A stretch of 64,000 nt of DNA from the NCBI GenBank assembly GCA_023014485.1, contig JAJOZX010006154.1, forward strand, positions 135,001-199,000. The letters run 5' to 3'. This stretch comes from Bathynomus jamesi (lineage: Eukaryota > Arthropoda > Malacostraca > Isopoda > Cirolanidae). This document shows positions 46,262-59,085 of the stretch, in pieces (positions within the stretch are counted from its first letter, which is position 1; each line of letters opens with the position of its first letter). The translations under genes were made by a program, and so were the position numbers. The notes under the pieces were generated by a model. The model made no database searches. It was not told the DNA's origin and worked only from the letters and a program-made list of their open reading frames with translations.

Positions 46262-46555
46262 TTCTTTCATACAGCCATTCCACACTGTCTATTAACATCT
46301 ATATATAGGCACGTATGTCATGCGGCTCCATTCAACACACATCCACACCTACATCTCTTTTTGCAAAATAAATCCCGTTTTTAAAAGGAAATTTACATTC
46401 CAATTCACGCATTCATCTTTCGGTTCATACAAAACATCTGCCATTGCAAATATACAACTTTCTTTTTTTATTTTAAATAATGCACCTTCACATTGTTTTC
46501 TCGAGAAAAATTAGCCATTCATTTACGAGTAACTGAAATGTAACTCCTAACGCAG

Positions 46556-46558
<3 letters not shown>

Positions 46559-46604
<46 letters not shown>

Positions 46605-46608
46605 ACAC

Positions 46609-46639
<31 letters not shown>

Positions 46640-46641
46640 CA
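46559..46641. repeat. (CA)n-(TA)n microsatellite
   Basis: About 21 CA units then TA; TTACC repeats follow to 46680. Confidence 0.95.
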
Positions 46642-46689
46642 TACCTTACCTTACCTTACTTTATTTTACGTTACGTTACACCTCTACAC

Positions 46690-46914
46690 AAGATTTTTTG
46701 TGTGATTCCTCACTTCATCGAGGTCAGGTTCGTGGCCCCACCTCTACAGTTGGCTTGGTACAGGAGAGTATTGCTTTCTTGAGCTCTCCACTTCACATAG
46801 CTAGGCACACCTGGCTAATCAGGGATTGTCCTCTTCTTTTGGAGACTTCCACCGTTACACCATTTAGACTCCTAACTTCTTTGGCCAGCTGTTTGAATAG
46901 TCTTGGCCCTCTGA

Positions 46915-46919
<5 letters not shown>
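46690..46919 (-). pseudogene. LINE C-terminal fragment, family A-like
   Basis: The minus strand encodes a decayed tail (RGPRLFKQLAKEVRSLNGVT-like, then PGVPSYVKW-like, then a truncated end). More diverged than the other copies. (CT)n-(TA)n lies at its 5' break. Confidence 0.7.
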
Positions 46920-46993
<74 letters not shown>

Positions 46994-47000
46994 TATATAT
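46920..47000. repeat. (CT)n-(TA)n microsatellite
   Basis: About 20 CT units then about 18 TA units. Confidence 0.95.
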
Positions 47001-47787
47001 AAAAAACACTGATGTTAGTTGAGAATTTCACAGCAACAGGACAAAACTCAGTCAGCGGTCGTAATCTCTAAGTTTTGTTTCCCTGCTTAGGACTGACTGC
47101 ATGCACGGGAAAAGGATAAGAAGTTTATTAACATTAACTCTGCTATTAACATCCTCTCAGAAATTAATACGAAGATTTTTCGCCCAATTACCCCATCAAT
47201 CATTGCCTTAAAAGGTGTATTCAGGCGCTATAACGGACTCCTTTACGAAGGAAACCGTCAGATTGAATTTATTTCGTCGTCATTGAGATTAGTTTTTAAT
47301 TTCTTTCCTAATAATCGTGTATTTTAGAAAGAAACCGATTCATTAGTGCGTAGAGTGACCGAAGATGTATCGTAGTACCAGTGCGAAATGAAGGATCAAT
47401 TTTCTTTAAATTTAGTCCACTATCTTAAATTAAATCTTTGATATAAAAATAATCGTCGGTCTCTCTCATAATTCTCATTGGCCATAAACTGCCAAACAGT
47501 ATCTTCGGCCCCTTAATTGCCATATAGGCGGAGATAGATAATTTTCTTTTCTAAATAAATTAAGAATCGATTTGGGTAGGAATTTTCGCTGAATGTTCCA
47601 TCCCGATCGGTCTGCGAAGCCGAACGCGGCCCGAATTCGGTCCGAGTCGAGTGAGTGCCATCGCTATGAGACACACTCCGCTATTTACTGCTCTGATTAC
47701 GATCTCTCAGCGGACTCATGTTTGTTAATCTGAGACACCCAAACCGGTTGTGGTGCCCCTCTCACAGTTCAGGTGGGGCATTCAGAT

Positions 47788-47828
<41 letters not shown>

Positions 47829-47921
47829 TTAACTTGTGTTATATGCATGAATTTTTGTCAAGTTTGGCGGAGGTACACACTTGTACATTGTATATAGGTT
47901 TCATTCTTCATAATACGGTTC

Positions 47922-47982
<61 letters not shown>

Positions 47983-48266
47983 GTCCCTGTATGAATATGT
48001 ATGTGCGAAATACGACACATGAGTTATTATTGTTTATGAATTAGAAAATGGTTTTTGTTTTCGGCTTTGATGCCCAGTCACGTCTCAACGTCACCGGCAA
48101 AACGCACGCACGAACGCACTTATTCATCACTACCTTGCAGGAATGTAGAGGTGGCGGTGGTCGCTCTTGTTTATAAATAATAGGGGAAAGGCACCATTAT
48201 ACCCTGGCAATATTATATCATGACTTTACCATATTTCCGCGGGTTCTTACAGCAGGAAATGTATGA

Positions 48267-48318
<52 letters not shown>

Positions 48319-48903
48319 AAAACCACATATTATTTTAAGTAAAAAAAAAAGAAAAAAACAACTTCTCGGCCGAAGTATTCTTAATGAGAAAATATTTTCC
48401 TACACAAACTCACACACGAATGGGGGGGGGGGACAAAAAAAAAAAAAAAATTCATTAGAATTCGGACCCACGACGAGATAAGCATCAATTTCTGCATTCG
48501 ATCAGACTTAAAACTAACTGAAGAAGAACAACTTGGGGTACAAAAACAAAGACAAAAAAAAAAAAAAAAAAAAAAGAGGCCAAAAAACAAGGAAAAACAA
48601 AAGAAGAAGAAGAGAAGGAACGAGATTAGTTCTGCAACAGTTCATTCATAGAAACAAAATTGTCTTTATGGTTTTATTAATATAATTGCCACGATTTTCC
48701 TGTATTCACGTATTTTACGATAAGAATTTACAGGGTTTTTTTTTTTGTTTTTTGTTTTTGCTTTTTGTGTTGTTGTTTGTTTTGTATCATGTCTGTGAAC
48801 GTGGTTTTTTTTTTATGCTTTAGTCAGTGAAAGTAAAATGGTTAGTTTATAGTCTAAATTATGTTTTGATGTTGTATTTATAAAATATATATTATTTGCT
48901 AAA

Positions 48904-48965
<62 letters not shown>
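47001..48965. other. Spacer with GA, CA and TA repeats
   Basis: (GA)n 47789-47824, (CA)n 47931-47979, (GA)n 48271-48315, G- and A-runs 48420-48575, long (TA)n 48910-48967. No gene recognised. The part at 47580-47760 is GC-richer than its surroundings, without an ORF. Confidence 0.5.
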
Positions 48966-48971
<6 letters not shown>

Positions 48972-49045
48972 GTCGTGTCTCAGAACTCCTGCCCTAAAAG
49001 CTAATATCATGTTGTACCTTATGAGGCAGTTTGGGACACCCTGTA
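48966..49045. mobile_element. Tc1/mariner-type MITE (80 bp) in a TA tract
   Basis: TATAGGGTGTCGTGTCTCAG at the left, TTGGGACACCCTGTA at the right; the arms pair imperfectly. Confidence 0.65.
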
Positions 49046-49289
49046 TATAGATGTTACCGATCATAAGTTTGAGTCTAGATGCAGTTATAAAGATCGTTGT
49101 ATTCCGATTATAGAATACTAGGTAATGCTAAAAATTGCATTAAATAACTAATAATTTACAAAGACAGACCAATGCTTGATATTTAGTGTGACCTCGAACA
49201 TGATTACATGGATGATCTGCTACGTACTGTATTTCGATGGCATCAATTCAATCAGAGCTTCTAGTTCAGTCCTGTAGTTTGTTGGCTTT

Positions 49290-50280
49290 GTGATGGAAAC
49301 GCCAACACTTGATCCCCCCCCCCCCCCCCCCCCAACACACACCACCACCAATCTGCTCCTGCTTCTTCATGTAAGCCTTGTTGAGTGTTGTGGTATGTTT
49401 TGGGTTTTCGTGTTGCTGGAAGGTGATTCTCCTTCCCGATTTAAACGAACTCTAATCGGCAGTGCATGCTCAATCAGAATTCTGCCGTAGCAACACTTGT
49501 TCATAGTTCCATCAATTTTACCCGAGATCACGGTACTTGTAGGTTATTTCCCCCCCCCCACCCCACCACCACCACCAATTTTTATAGAATATTTTCGTTA
49601 AAACTAACGAAAATATCACGACTTAACCTAACCAATTATCAAGGGCGTACAGTTGATCTATTATTAATTATAACATTGTTTGTTTCTGGAATAGTATTTA
49701 CTATTTACTAATAGATCAACTGTACGCCCTCGATAATTGGTTAGGTTAAGTCGTGATATTTTCGTTACTTTTAACGAAAATATTCTGTCAAAATTGGTGG
49801 TGGGAGGGGGAGATAACCTACAAGTACCGAGATTACACACACACACACACACACCCTTCCCGCCACCAGTTAAACGGAAGCAATCCCACACCATAATAGA
49901 AGTACCACCATTTTTACAGTATTACTGATACAGTTAGATCGAAAATTTTCATGGCTACTTCGTCACACAAATGTACTTAGACTACTCATTTCATTTCCAA
50001 AAGATCGTCAATTTCGGTCTTATCACTCCACAAAACATTCTTCAATTAATCACGCCTTTTTTTTTTTTGGTTCTTTTGCAAATTCAAGAATTTTTTTGTT
50101 ATTCACATCGCTAATATACGACTTTGGGACAAAAACTTTTTCTTGCAACCCACGTTCTTGAAGTCTTCACTTTACAGTGGACGTGTTGACAACAATTTCA
50201 TTTCTCCCTGAATGGTTGGACATATTTCTGAACCCTTTCACGACTTTCGGGACTTACAAACCCATTATTACAATGAAACG
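49290..50280 (-). pseudogene. Tc1-like transposase pseudogene, split by a fold-back
   Basis: The minus strand, across frames, gives SGRNEIVVNTSTV, LQERGLQEKVFVPKSYISDV, NVLWSDKTEI (first Asp region), NGGTSIMVWDCFRL, then beyond the insertion GTMNKCCYGRILIEHALP and an NIPQHSTRLT-like region. The order matches Tc1 transposases. Multiple frame breaks, a C-run at 49314-49333 and the fold-back at 49531-49829 make it non-functional. Confidence 0.75.
49531..49829. mobile_element. Fold-back element of the CTAACGAAAATATCACGA family, copy 2
   Basis: The arms run CGGTACTTGTAGGTTAT, CCACCACCACCAATTTT, ACTAACGAAAATATCACGAC, CAGTTGATCTATTA and their inverted partners to CAAGTACCG. It lies inside the Tc1-like pseudogene. 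Confidence 0.85.
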
Positions 50281-50310
50281 TTTCTGCAAATTCTTCCGCA
50301 AGTCTATATA

Positions 50311-50550
50311 TACAGAGGGCTGACAGAAGTAAGTAGACACCACGATGATTGCCCTCAAGAACGAATGTCAAAGCTCATCAGTGGAGTGCCAGAAGGTGCC
50401 ATCTTCACATAAATAATAGAAAGGGGAACGCAACTCGATTCTAAATATATTGAGTCAATAAATCTATTATTTATTGTCTTTTATTATCAACTAAAAAAAT
50501 ATAGAAAAAAAACAAAACTAAAGGTGTCTATTTACTTTTGGCAACCCTGT
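50311..50550. mobile_element. Tc1-type MITE, copy 1
   Basis: TACAGAGGGCTGACAGAAGT and AAGTAGACACC at the left; AGGTGTCTATTTACTTTTGG and CAACCCTGT at the right. The copy at 54754-55016 is clearly related. Confidence 0.75.
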
Positions 50551-51360
50551 TTAGGTGTTGTTGAGTTGTCGAAAAATGCACCCAAAATGTGTGCCATTTA
50601 AGCCACACTGAAATATTTAGTCATGAATAACAAAGAAACTTATACCTTTTGATTTCGGGAAACATATACCCAACGTTAAGGGGTTAAACCGTTAAAGTGA
50701 TTTGCTGAAGCGAGTCTTCGAATATTGCCATCCTATCTTGCAACAGTTAATTCAGATCAACCTTGTCTACTACGAGTAGCCAAAATACCATTTTCTCTGC
50801 TTCCTCTACATCATATGGTTCTTTGAACTGTTTCTTTAGATATTTCGAGCGCCATTTCAATTTCTCCACGGATGTTGCCTTGTTTATGGAGAGCGAGTAT
50901 TTGGGCTCGTTATTAACTTGGTTCACAGAAGCGCAAAGGCTCATCAGACATTTTCCTATATAATATTAGAAGATAATGGGACCCTAATTTAGTTAATGTT
51001 TTATTATGTCTTACCACATTGTGGCGTCGTAGAAGTATCAGAACAAGAAAGTAGGCGCAATAAATTCTATGTATAACAAATGTAAGGATCCTACTCCTAC
51101 CAAACTTAAGCGATTGTTAAAGTTATACACAAGAGACACTTGGCCAGGCTCCTCAACACTAGTTAATACTAGTGTTAATAGCTAGTTCTGGTTGGTTGCT
51201 AGATTTTACGTCCCTCACTCCAATTGATGGCACTGAAACGTGCAGTGACACCGCTTACCGGGAACTGAGTCGAGTTAAATATGTACATTACTTGCAGCGG
51301 GATCGTCACTGCACCCCCATTTCTCACACTGGCTTGGGATAGTCTATGACTGGGTTTAAC
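50551..51360. other. Spacer, no gene recognised
   Basis: Short overlapping frames on both strands at 50747-50963 have no known domain. Confidence 0.4.
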
Positions 51361-51468
51361 TACAGGGTGAGCGAAAAGTCCCTGTGCACCTGTCCACTTC
51401 CAACACAGTGCAGGTACAGGTTCACTACACTTCTTACAAATGCACAGGGACTTTTCGCTCACCCTGTA
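51361..51468. mobile_element. Tc1/mariner-type MITE (108 bp)
   Basis: TACAGGGTGAGCGAAAAGTC and CCTGTGCA at the left, TGCACAGGGACTTTTCGCTC and ACCCTGTA at the right; about 28 bp of perfect pairing. Confidence 0.9.
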
Positions 51469-51596
51469 GTTTGGGGTGGGTGGGTGGGGGGGGGTATGAA
51501 AAGTTTTCTCTCAAAATATTAGTAAACTATTATTAAACTAGTAAACTATTTTATATACGGTTGGTTTGCTCCATGTGGCTTATGAGTAACGAACAA

Positions 51597-51780
51597 TGTC
51601 GATCTGCAAAATGTCGATATGCAAACTGTCGACACCAAAATTTCTGAACTTGTATTATGTCGAAAATCTCGCCCTTTTGCAAGTTAGTTAAATTCTTGTT
51701 AAGTTAATTTAAACTAGGGCAGGTTAGTTCCAGTTTGGTTAAGTTAGTTTACATTATGCCCGGTTAGGTCACGCTAGGTT
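51597..51780 (-). repeat. GTCGAC/TTAGG-like repeat, inverted copy
   Basis: The minus strand repeats the 28.5-28.9 kb unit: CCTAACCGGGCATAATGTAA, then GGTGTCGACAGTTTGC. TTAGGT-like words are degenerate. Confidence 0.6.
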
Positions 51781-51890
51781 GGTAATAATAATAATAATAA
51801 TAATACGTGCTGGTAATAATAACTTGAGAGTTAGCGTAATGGGCGCATTAGTTGGCCTGAGCACGGTGACAGATTTTGGCCTACCTCACT
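51779..51890 (+). mobile_element. tRNA-derived SINE body fragment, copy 2
   Basis: (AAT)n, then TAATGGGCGCATTAGTTGGC and CTGAGCACGGTGAC, which match the body of the 2418 SINE. The head is missing. Confidence 0.55.
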
Positions 51891-51939
51891 CATTATGCTT
51901 AAAAGAAAGAGATACCCCATTCTATATACAGAATATAAT

Positions 51940-52135
51940 GAAACTTTTTGGGTATATACCCATCAAACATTTATACAAGTAAATGGAAAAGTGTTTTGTC
52001 AGAATGGTTCAGGTAACCTTGTGGAGTAAGCCAAGGCTCTCTCCTGTCACTTTTACTCTTTAATGTTTACATTGATGGACTAATTACTTCGTTTAATGAG
52101 ATTCAGTATAAGTTAATGATAAGAATTCACACTTC
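51940..52135 (+). pseudogene. LINE reverse transcriptase scrap
   Basis: One frame reads CGVSQGSLLSLLLFNVYIDG then LITSFNE, the RT block preceding the catalytic YADD region. The flanking frames are broken. It is from a LINE group other than families A and B. Confidence 0.6.
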
Positions 52136-52375
52136 TGAAACGCCCCATATTCAAGCTATGCCCATCAATCCTGTTGAATGCCGTCGAAACTGTGGGTATC
52201 TTGGCATGATAACATTTGTTTGCAACTTCGTATAACATTTTACTTTTTTTGTTCACAAGTAAAATTTTACTTTCATCATTTCATTGTTTTCATACCCCAA
52301 ATTGTATGTAACACATCAATGGGATGGCTAGTCACACTATTAATTATATTTGTATTAAAGAAATTTTGATGTGAT

Positions 52376-52395
52376 ATATATATATATATATATAT
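52376..52395. repeat. (TA)n microsatellite
   Basis: Short TA tract at the 3' end of the minus-strand SINE. Confidence 0.9.
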
Positions 52396-52545
52396 CAACG
52401 TAAAGAACGACGCTTGTATAGGAGATATTCCGCGCAAGACGAGAGAGAGAGAACGAAACAAATGAAAAAAATGAGGTAACCACCCGGGATCTTCCGATTG
52501 CCGGTCAGATGCGATAACCATTACACCATGGGCCTCACTCTTCCA
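52396..52545 (-). mobile_element. tRNA-derived SINE, third family
   Basis: The minus strand begins GGCCCATGGTGTAATGGTTA (A-box) and CGGAAGATCCCGGGTGG, then the body TTTGTTTCGTTCTCTCTC, GGAATATCTCCTATACAAGC and ends TCGTTCTTTACGTTGA before (TA)n. Confidence 0.65.
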
Positions 52546-52573
52546 AATGCCGTAATTCTTCTACATACTCACA

Positions 52574-52658
52574 GGTTACCTCATTTTTTCATTTGTTTCG
52601 TTCTCTCTCTCTCGTCTGCGAGGAATATCTCCTATACAAGCGTCGTTCTTTACGTTAA
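52574..52658 (+). mobile_element. 5'-truncated SINE body, opposite orientation
   Basis: Matches the body of the adjacent minus-strand SINE almost base for base but lacks the tRNA head. The two together form an 85-bp inverted repeat. Confidence 0.7.
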
Positions 52659-52682
52659 TTATACTGCGTGTTTGCAGTTAAA

Positions 52683-52733
<51 letters not shown>

Positions 52734-53022
52734 ATTTGAATGATGGTGATATGAATATAGGTTTTGCATAAATTATATCCGGTTATAAAACTTTATAATC
52801 CTTGAAAAATTATTGGCCAAAATAGATGCAAATTTTGAGTTAAATTTGACTTCTGGATTGTCAACTTCGATTCCAGAGGTTAAAAAAAAAAAAAATAATT
52901 CATAAAATTTGGATCCGAACTGGCAAGAACGTCTATTGTCAGAACTGGAATTCTTACGCCATGTTATCGAATTCCAGTTCCTCCAAGCAGTTTCTTCATC
53001 GATTGCTTTCCATAGTCTTATC

Positions 53023-53053
<31 letters not shown>

Positions 53054-53608
53054 CAGTCGACTTTAAATACCTTGTACTGAAGTCGCTCATGCTGATGACT
53101 AGTTTTGAATCTTAAAATGGAATCTTCGGCGTGGTAGTCACATGAAGTAAACGATATATTATATTATTGCATAGATATATATGATATACCTAGGTATATA
53201 GGTATATAGATATATAGATATATAGGTATACATGTAATATTTAGAAAAGTGTAATATATAACGTGGTCTACAAAGACCAAACGACAACATCCACATCGGA
53301 ACCACTCCCCACTTCATACTTTTAAACGGTGTTATGCCGGAGCCATATATCTGACAGGCCTACAATTTATCTAGACTTAAGGCAATATAGGCCTGCCTTT
53401 TCATGCTCATATAGGCCTAATTTGCATAGAGAACGTAACCCGTGGTTTTACAAGCGGAGAGGCTGTCTAGGATGAACACACCCACAGTGTGACCCTGTTA
53501 GGCTTTAATATGTGGTTAAAAAGAGGGTTTTATACTATCAAGTTGAGTTGAGGTTAACTCCGAAACTAAACTAACCTTTCTGCATTCCACGATTCACCAG
53601 AGCAAACG
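52659..53608. other. Microsatellites and spacer
   Basis: (TA)n 52692-52731, (GT)n 53023-53051, ATAGGTAT-type repeats 53167-53232. No gene recognised. Confidence 0.5.
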
Positions 53609-54005
53609 CGATAGTAGTAACTCTTGTAGAGTATATAGAAAGAACAATGTTCCATAAAGATATAAAAGCGATATCTTTCCGTTTTTTTATACAATTTCAT
53701 ATTTACACGATAGTAGTAACTCTTGTAGAGTATATAGAAAGAACAATGTTCCATAAAGATATAAAAGCGATATCTTTCCGTTTTTTTATACAATTTCATA
53801 TTTACACGATAGTAGTAACTCTTGTAGAGTATATAGAAAGAACAATGTTCCATAAAGATATAAAAGCGATATCTTTCCGTTTTTTTATACAATTTCATAT
53901 TTACACGATAGTAGTAACTCTTGTAGAGTATATAGAAAGAACAATGTTCCATAAAGATATAAAAGCGATATCTTTCCGTTTTTTTATACAATCTCATATT
54001 TACAC
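53609..54005. repeat. 99-bp tandem array, 4 copies
   Basis: Starts at 53609, 53708, 53807 and 53906. The units are identical apart from about one substitution in the last. The unit contains GATAGTAGTAACTCTTGTAG. Because 99 = 3 x 33, frames stay open on both strands, but no family is recognised and codons give no evidence of a gene. Confidence 0.95.
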
Positions 54006-54753
54006 TTAGGAGCCTGGTTTTATCCTATATATTCTTCCTGACTTCTTTTGTACCATTTATACCTTTTCTCTCAATAAGTTTCACCCTCAGTCATTATTCT
54101 CCTTAATTTTTTTTCCTGCAACCCCTTTATTAAGTTTGAAGGCTGCTCCTCCGTTTATTCTTTTCTTCTTCCCATTCATGTATATTTCTTTTTTTATAAG
54201 ACTTTCCTTATTCCCTACCGTAACCGCTCGCCTCTCCTTTGATGAATGCAAATAATGGCGGGGATACGCCTGTCATGCTTTAAAAAAAAAAAAAATTACA
54301 CTCATAACTTGGGAATTAAAAAAAATAATAAAATAAAACCTTTCCTATAAAGAGATCCAATTAATAATTAATTGTTTCTCGGCATGAAATTATTAATTGT
54401 TTTTAAAATAAATTCTATAAGTGGTACTACAATTATTGAATATTTCCTTCCCTCATACGATAAATTTTTTTAGTTTTTAAACCTTTGATACGCGTTACCT
54501 TTATCGTGTGATATGGTTTTTACCTGTTACTGTCGATGTATGAAGTCGAGTGGATGGCCTGTGGGCGTTTTTTTTTAGTTTCCATATAAAAAACACGTTA
54601 ATTCAAACTATTCTAATATTCGAGTGTATATATATATATTTTTTTTTTTTTAATATCTACATTTTTATTGATTTATTAATATTTATTCCTTTACAGACTT
54701 GAACTCCAAAGCAAATTCCACGAAAAAGTTGGACGTACCGTGCATTATACATA
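54006..54753. other. AT-rich spacer
   Basis: No gene recognised. Short (TA)n and a T-run at 54628-54652. Confidence 0.45.
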
Positions 54754-55016
54754 TAACAGACGATTGACGAATGTAAATAGACACCCCAAATAATTGTCCT
54801 CAAGAACAAAATGTCAAAGCTCATCAATGGAATGCCAGAATGTTTGTCACTCCTTAAGACATAATGCAAAGAAGAAAACAACACCATCCTAAATATAGTG
54901 ATTCCATAAGACTCTTATTATTTATTGCCTTTTATTATCAAATTTAAAACTATTGGGGGGGGGGGGGGACAAAAAAAAACCCGAAGGTGTCTATTTATTT
55001 TTGGCAACCCTCTGTA
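54754..55016. mobile_element. Tc1-type MITE, copy 2
   Basis: Left ACAGACGATTGACGAATGTA, right GGTGTCTATTTATTTTTGGC, CAACCCTCTGTA. The centre (CTCAAGAAC, CAAAGCTCATCA) matches the 50311 copy. A 14-G run lies inside. Confidence 0.75.
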
Positions 55017-56204
<1,188 letters not shown>

Positions 56205-56441
56205 ATGAAGTTCTCCTAGGAAGAAATGGCTAAGCGACATAAGTATAAAAACGCCAGAAAAGTAATTAAAATTTTACAGATTTTAAAAGTTTCATAACTT
56301 TTGAATTTTTTAACATATTTTGTCGAAATATCTTCAAAAGGTCAAAAGTTATGACAATTTTCAAATTGGCGCAACTTTGACTGCGTTTTCTGGCGTTTTT
56401 TACTTTTGTCGTTTAGCCACTTCTTCCTTGGAGGGCCTCAT
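56205..56441. mobile_element. Palindromic MITE, copy 2 (237 bp)
   Basis: Relative of the 28226 element: GGAAGAAATGGCTAAGCGAC at the left, TCGTTTAGCCACTTCTTCCT at the right, GCGTTTTCTGGCGTTTT inside. Confidence 0.8.
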
Positions 56442-56799
56442 ATTCCAAACGACCGAAAGACCTCTGAACCAATCCTCCGCGTAAATCAATAATATCAATA
56501 ATATAAGGAGGGGAAAGCCATTCTCTAACCTCCGAATTGCTCAGTATTATGTCCAAAATACTAATAAAGTGTTTCCTTATCGATTGGTATTTTTGCCGGT
56601 TAATCAGAGAGGGATTAAACACCGTAACTGCAGACTCATTAACCGCAACATCGGCAAATATCAGGAAATGCTTGCCAAAGCCGGTAATCAAAAGCAATTA
56701 TTTGGGCCACCTAAAAACTGTTATCTGATATATATATATATATATATAGAATATATGTGACTATGTGTGTTTATGTATGTATGGTTGTTGTTTGTGTGT

Positions 56800-56879
<80 letters not shown>

Positions 56880-57695
56880 TATATATTAAGGATGTTTTCC
56901 TTGTAACACTGTCTCACCACGAGATCGAACCCGAGACCTTTTAGTGCTGGAGTAACAGCGTTTTTGTCATGAAGCTGTCTTTTTATAGGAACGAATTCTA
57001 AGCAAAGCGTCGTGCTATTACCGCATCGACCCGAAGCAGGAATGAGCCTCATATATAAATATATTACGTATTACAATTCTTTCAACAAGTCCTTCCTTCC
57101 CTATCAGCTGGATGATTAGGTCTTGTCTAGGCTTCTACAGCAACTGTACCGTTCTAGTATCATAGTCTCACGTACCGTTCTAGTATCATAGCACTGGGTT
57201 CGATTGAGACAGTATCGTACAAGAAAAAATAACTTATTTATGTATGTTTCAAGCATTTACGTGTGAAAGACGAGTTTTAAGGAATTTCATATTCACTATT
57301 TGCAAATAAACTTTCACGAAAACAATTCCGATCCATCTTGGATTGAATAATAAAGTGTAAGCTATGACCACCGTCAGAATGGATACGCGAAAACAGGGCG
57401 ACATTTACAAGGCAATAAACTATTTTAATGACTGTAATGTCGACATAAGACGAACTTCTCTTAGGTAGCTCAAGAGAAATTTTAAAAACGATAAAAAAAT
57501 TATAGTGGCCATCTTTCAGGTGGTGAGGAGAAGGTGGGAACCATTGGAAAATTCATTAAAATGTTTCCAAATGACAAAACTGTTTTGCAAATAAGAGTGC
57601 ACCCCCCCCCCCCCCCCCAAACCTCACATTGAGTCCTTGTCCAAATATGATTTTTTTTATCTTTAGTGTCTTTTATTTTTTAAATTGGTTATTTG
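56442..57695. other. Spacer with microsatellites and a tRNA-like motif
   Basis: (TA)n at 56730-56748 and (GT)n-(GA)n-(CA)n at 56781-56877. On the minus strand near 56915-56945, GGTCTCGGGTTCGATCTCGT is B-box-like, perhaps a SINE scrap. C-run at 57602-57618. No gene recognised. Confidence 0.4.
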
Positions 57696-57779
57696 TACAG
57701 GGTGTTCCAAAAAGTCCCCCATTTATTTCTTGTTCACTCCTTACAAGAAATAAATTGAGACTTTATGGGACACCCTGTA
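57696..57779. mobile_element. Tc1/mariner-type MITE (84 bp)
   Basis: TACAGGGTGTTCCAAAAAGT at the left, GGGACACCCTGTA at the right, with ATTTATTTCTTGT pairing to ACAAGAAATAAAT in the middle. Confidence 0.85.
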
Positions 57780-57839
57780 TTGTTAATTACCTTTCGGACA
57801 CACGTAATTTATATAATAAATGATATATAATATGTAAAC

Positions 57840-58076
57840 ATTATTATTATTATTATTATTATTATAGGGCTACTTCGTGGCCACGTCGAAAACCGCTTCC
57901 AGTAAGGTTAGCTGAGATCAAGCGACGTTGGGTTTGTTCAGTAGCTGGATGGGTGGCCGTCCTTTGCTTTTAGATGATGTGACCCGTATAGATGGTTCGG
58001 ATCACACTAAAGCTGTATGTAGGTTCCCTTCCGTCATACGACTTTTGTCGTTACGAAGAAGGTTAAACGACCCCAA

Positions 58077-58146
<70 letters not shown>

Positions 58147-58147
58147 G
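57840..58147 (+). mobile_element. 5S-rRNA-derived SINE, copy 4, between ATT/AAT tracts
   Basis: The SINE is 57866-58078: GGGCTACTTCGTGG, CAAGCGACGTTGGGTTTG, AGCTGGATGGGTGGCC (5S-like), then the body TGGTTCGGATCACACTAAAG, CTGTATGTAGG and the end ACGAAGAAGGTTAAACGACC. (ATT)n precedes and (AAT)n-(ATT)n follows to 58147. Confidence 0.75.
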
Positions 58148-59023
58148 TTGTAGCTATAGCATATATTGTTTGGTGTAGTTTGGTGATAGAGATGGGCGCA
58201 TGTTTGTCGCAGTCATTCTACCAAAAGCAAAACGACGAACTAAAATTGAAGGGAACGAAAATACGTTAAAAAAGAGACTCTCTCTCTAAAAGCAATGTAA
58301 TATTACTTGGACGAATAATTCGTTTCGAATAGGCGGTAGAAATAAAAGTCAAAAATGGAAAGATTTATCGCTCAAGAAGACCGTAAGGGCGATCCTGCGA
58401 TGAAATTTAGTTCGCAGAACGCCCCTTTTGGGACTGTGGGTTGGGCGGCAGCTGCGTACGAATGATTCTGTTCCTCAGGATTAATTCTGCCTATTGGGTT
58501 AATCGAGTGAAGCTGTTATACACGTACGAAGATGTCCTCGTTTCGAAGCTTCAAAAACATCGTAAATATGACCTAAAAACAAGACCGTTCTCTCGGGAAT
58601 AAAACACCTTTGAATATATTGTAAGAGTGAATATTTATTATTTAAGCTACGCGTCAAATTATGTCTTTTAAGCTTAGCAACCAACCAACCGGCTTATTTC
58701 TCTATCGACATCCGAAATCCTTTGATGAGCTTGCTATAATGGGTTTGCCCTGACCCTTCCTCTTCCTATCGATTCTAGATTAGAAGAAATATTTTGGACT
58801 CCAAATATATCTAATGACTTCTATTATTTTGGTTTGTATATATTATTACGTAAGTATGTTCAAATATTGAGAGCGTCGTAACTGGCGTCATTCTAAAGTA
58901 GAAAAATCAACCTGTATTGGGTATAGTTTTAGACTTAAGTATTTAGCATACCCGTTAGTTTTTATTATAGTTACGATAGGGTATATAATCATTAGAATTT
59001 ATCTCATTTACACTAAAGAGAGA

Positions 59024-59085
<62 letters not shown>

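Noticed and set aside
53566..54009. Protein gene in the 99-bp array
   Set aside because: Frames are open on both strands simply because 99 is divisible by 3; no domain, no start context, and no unique flanking protein.
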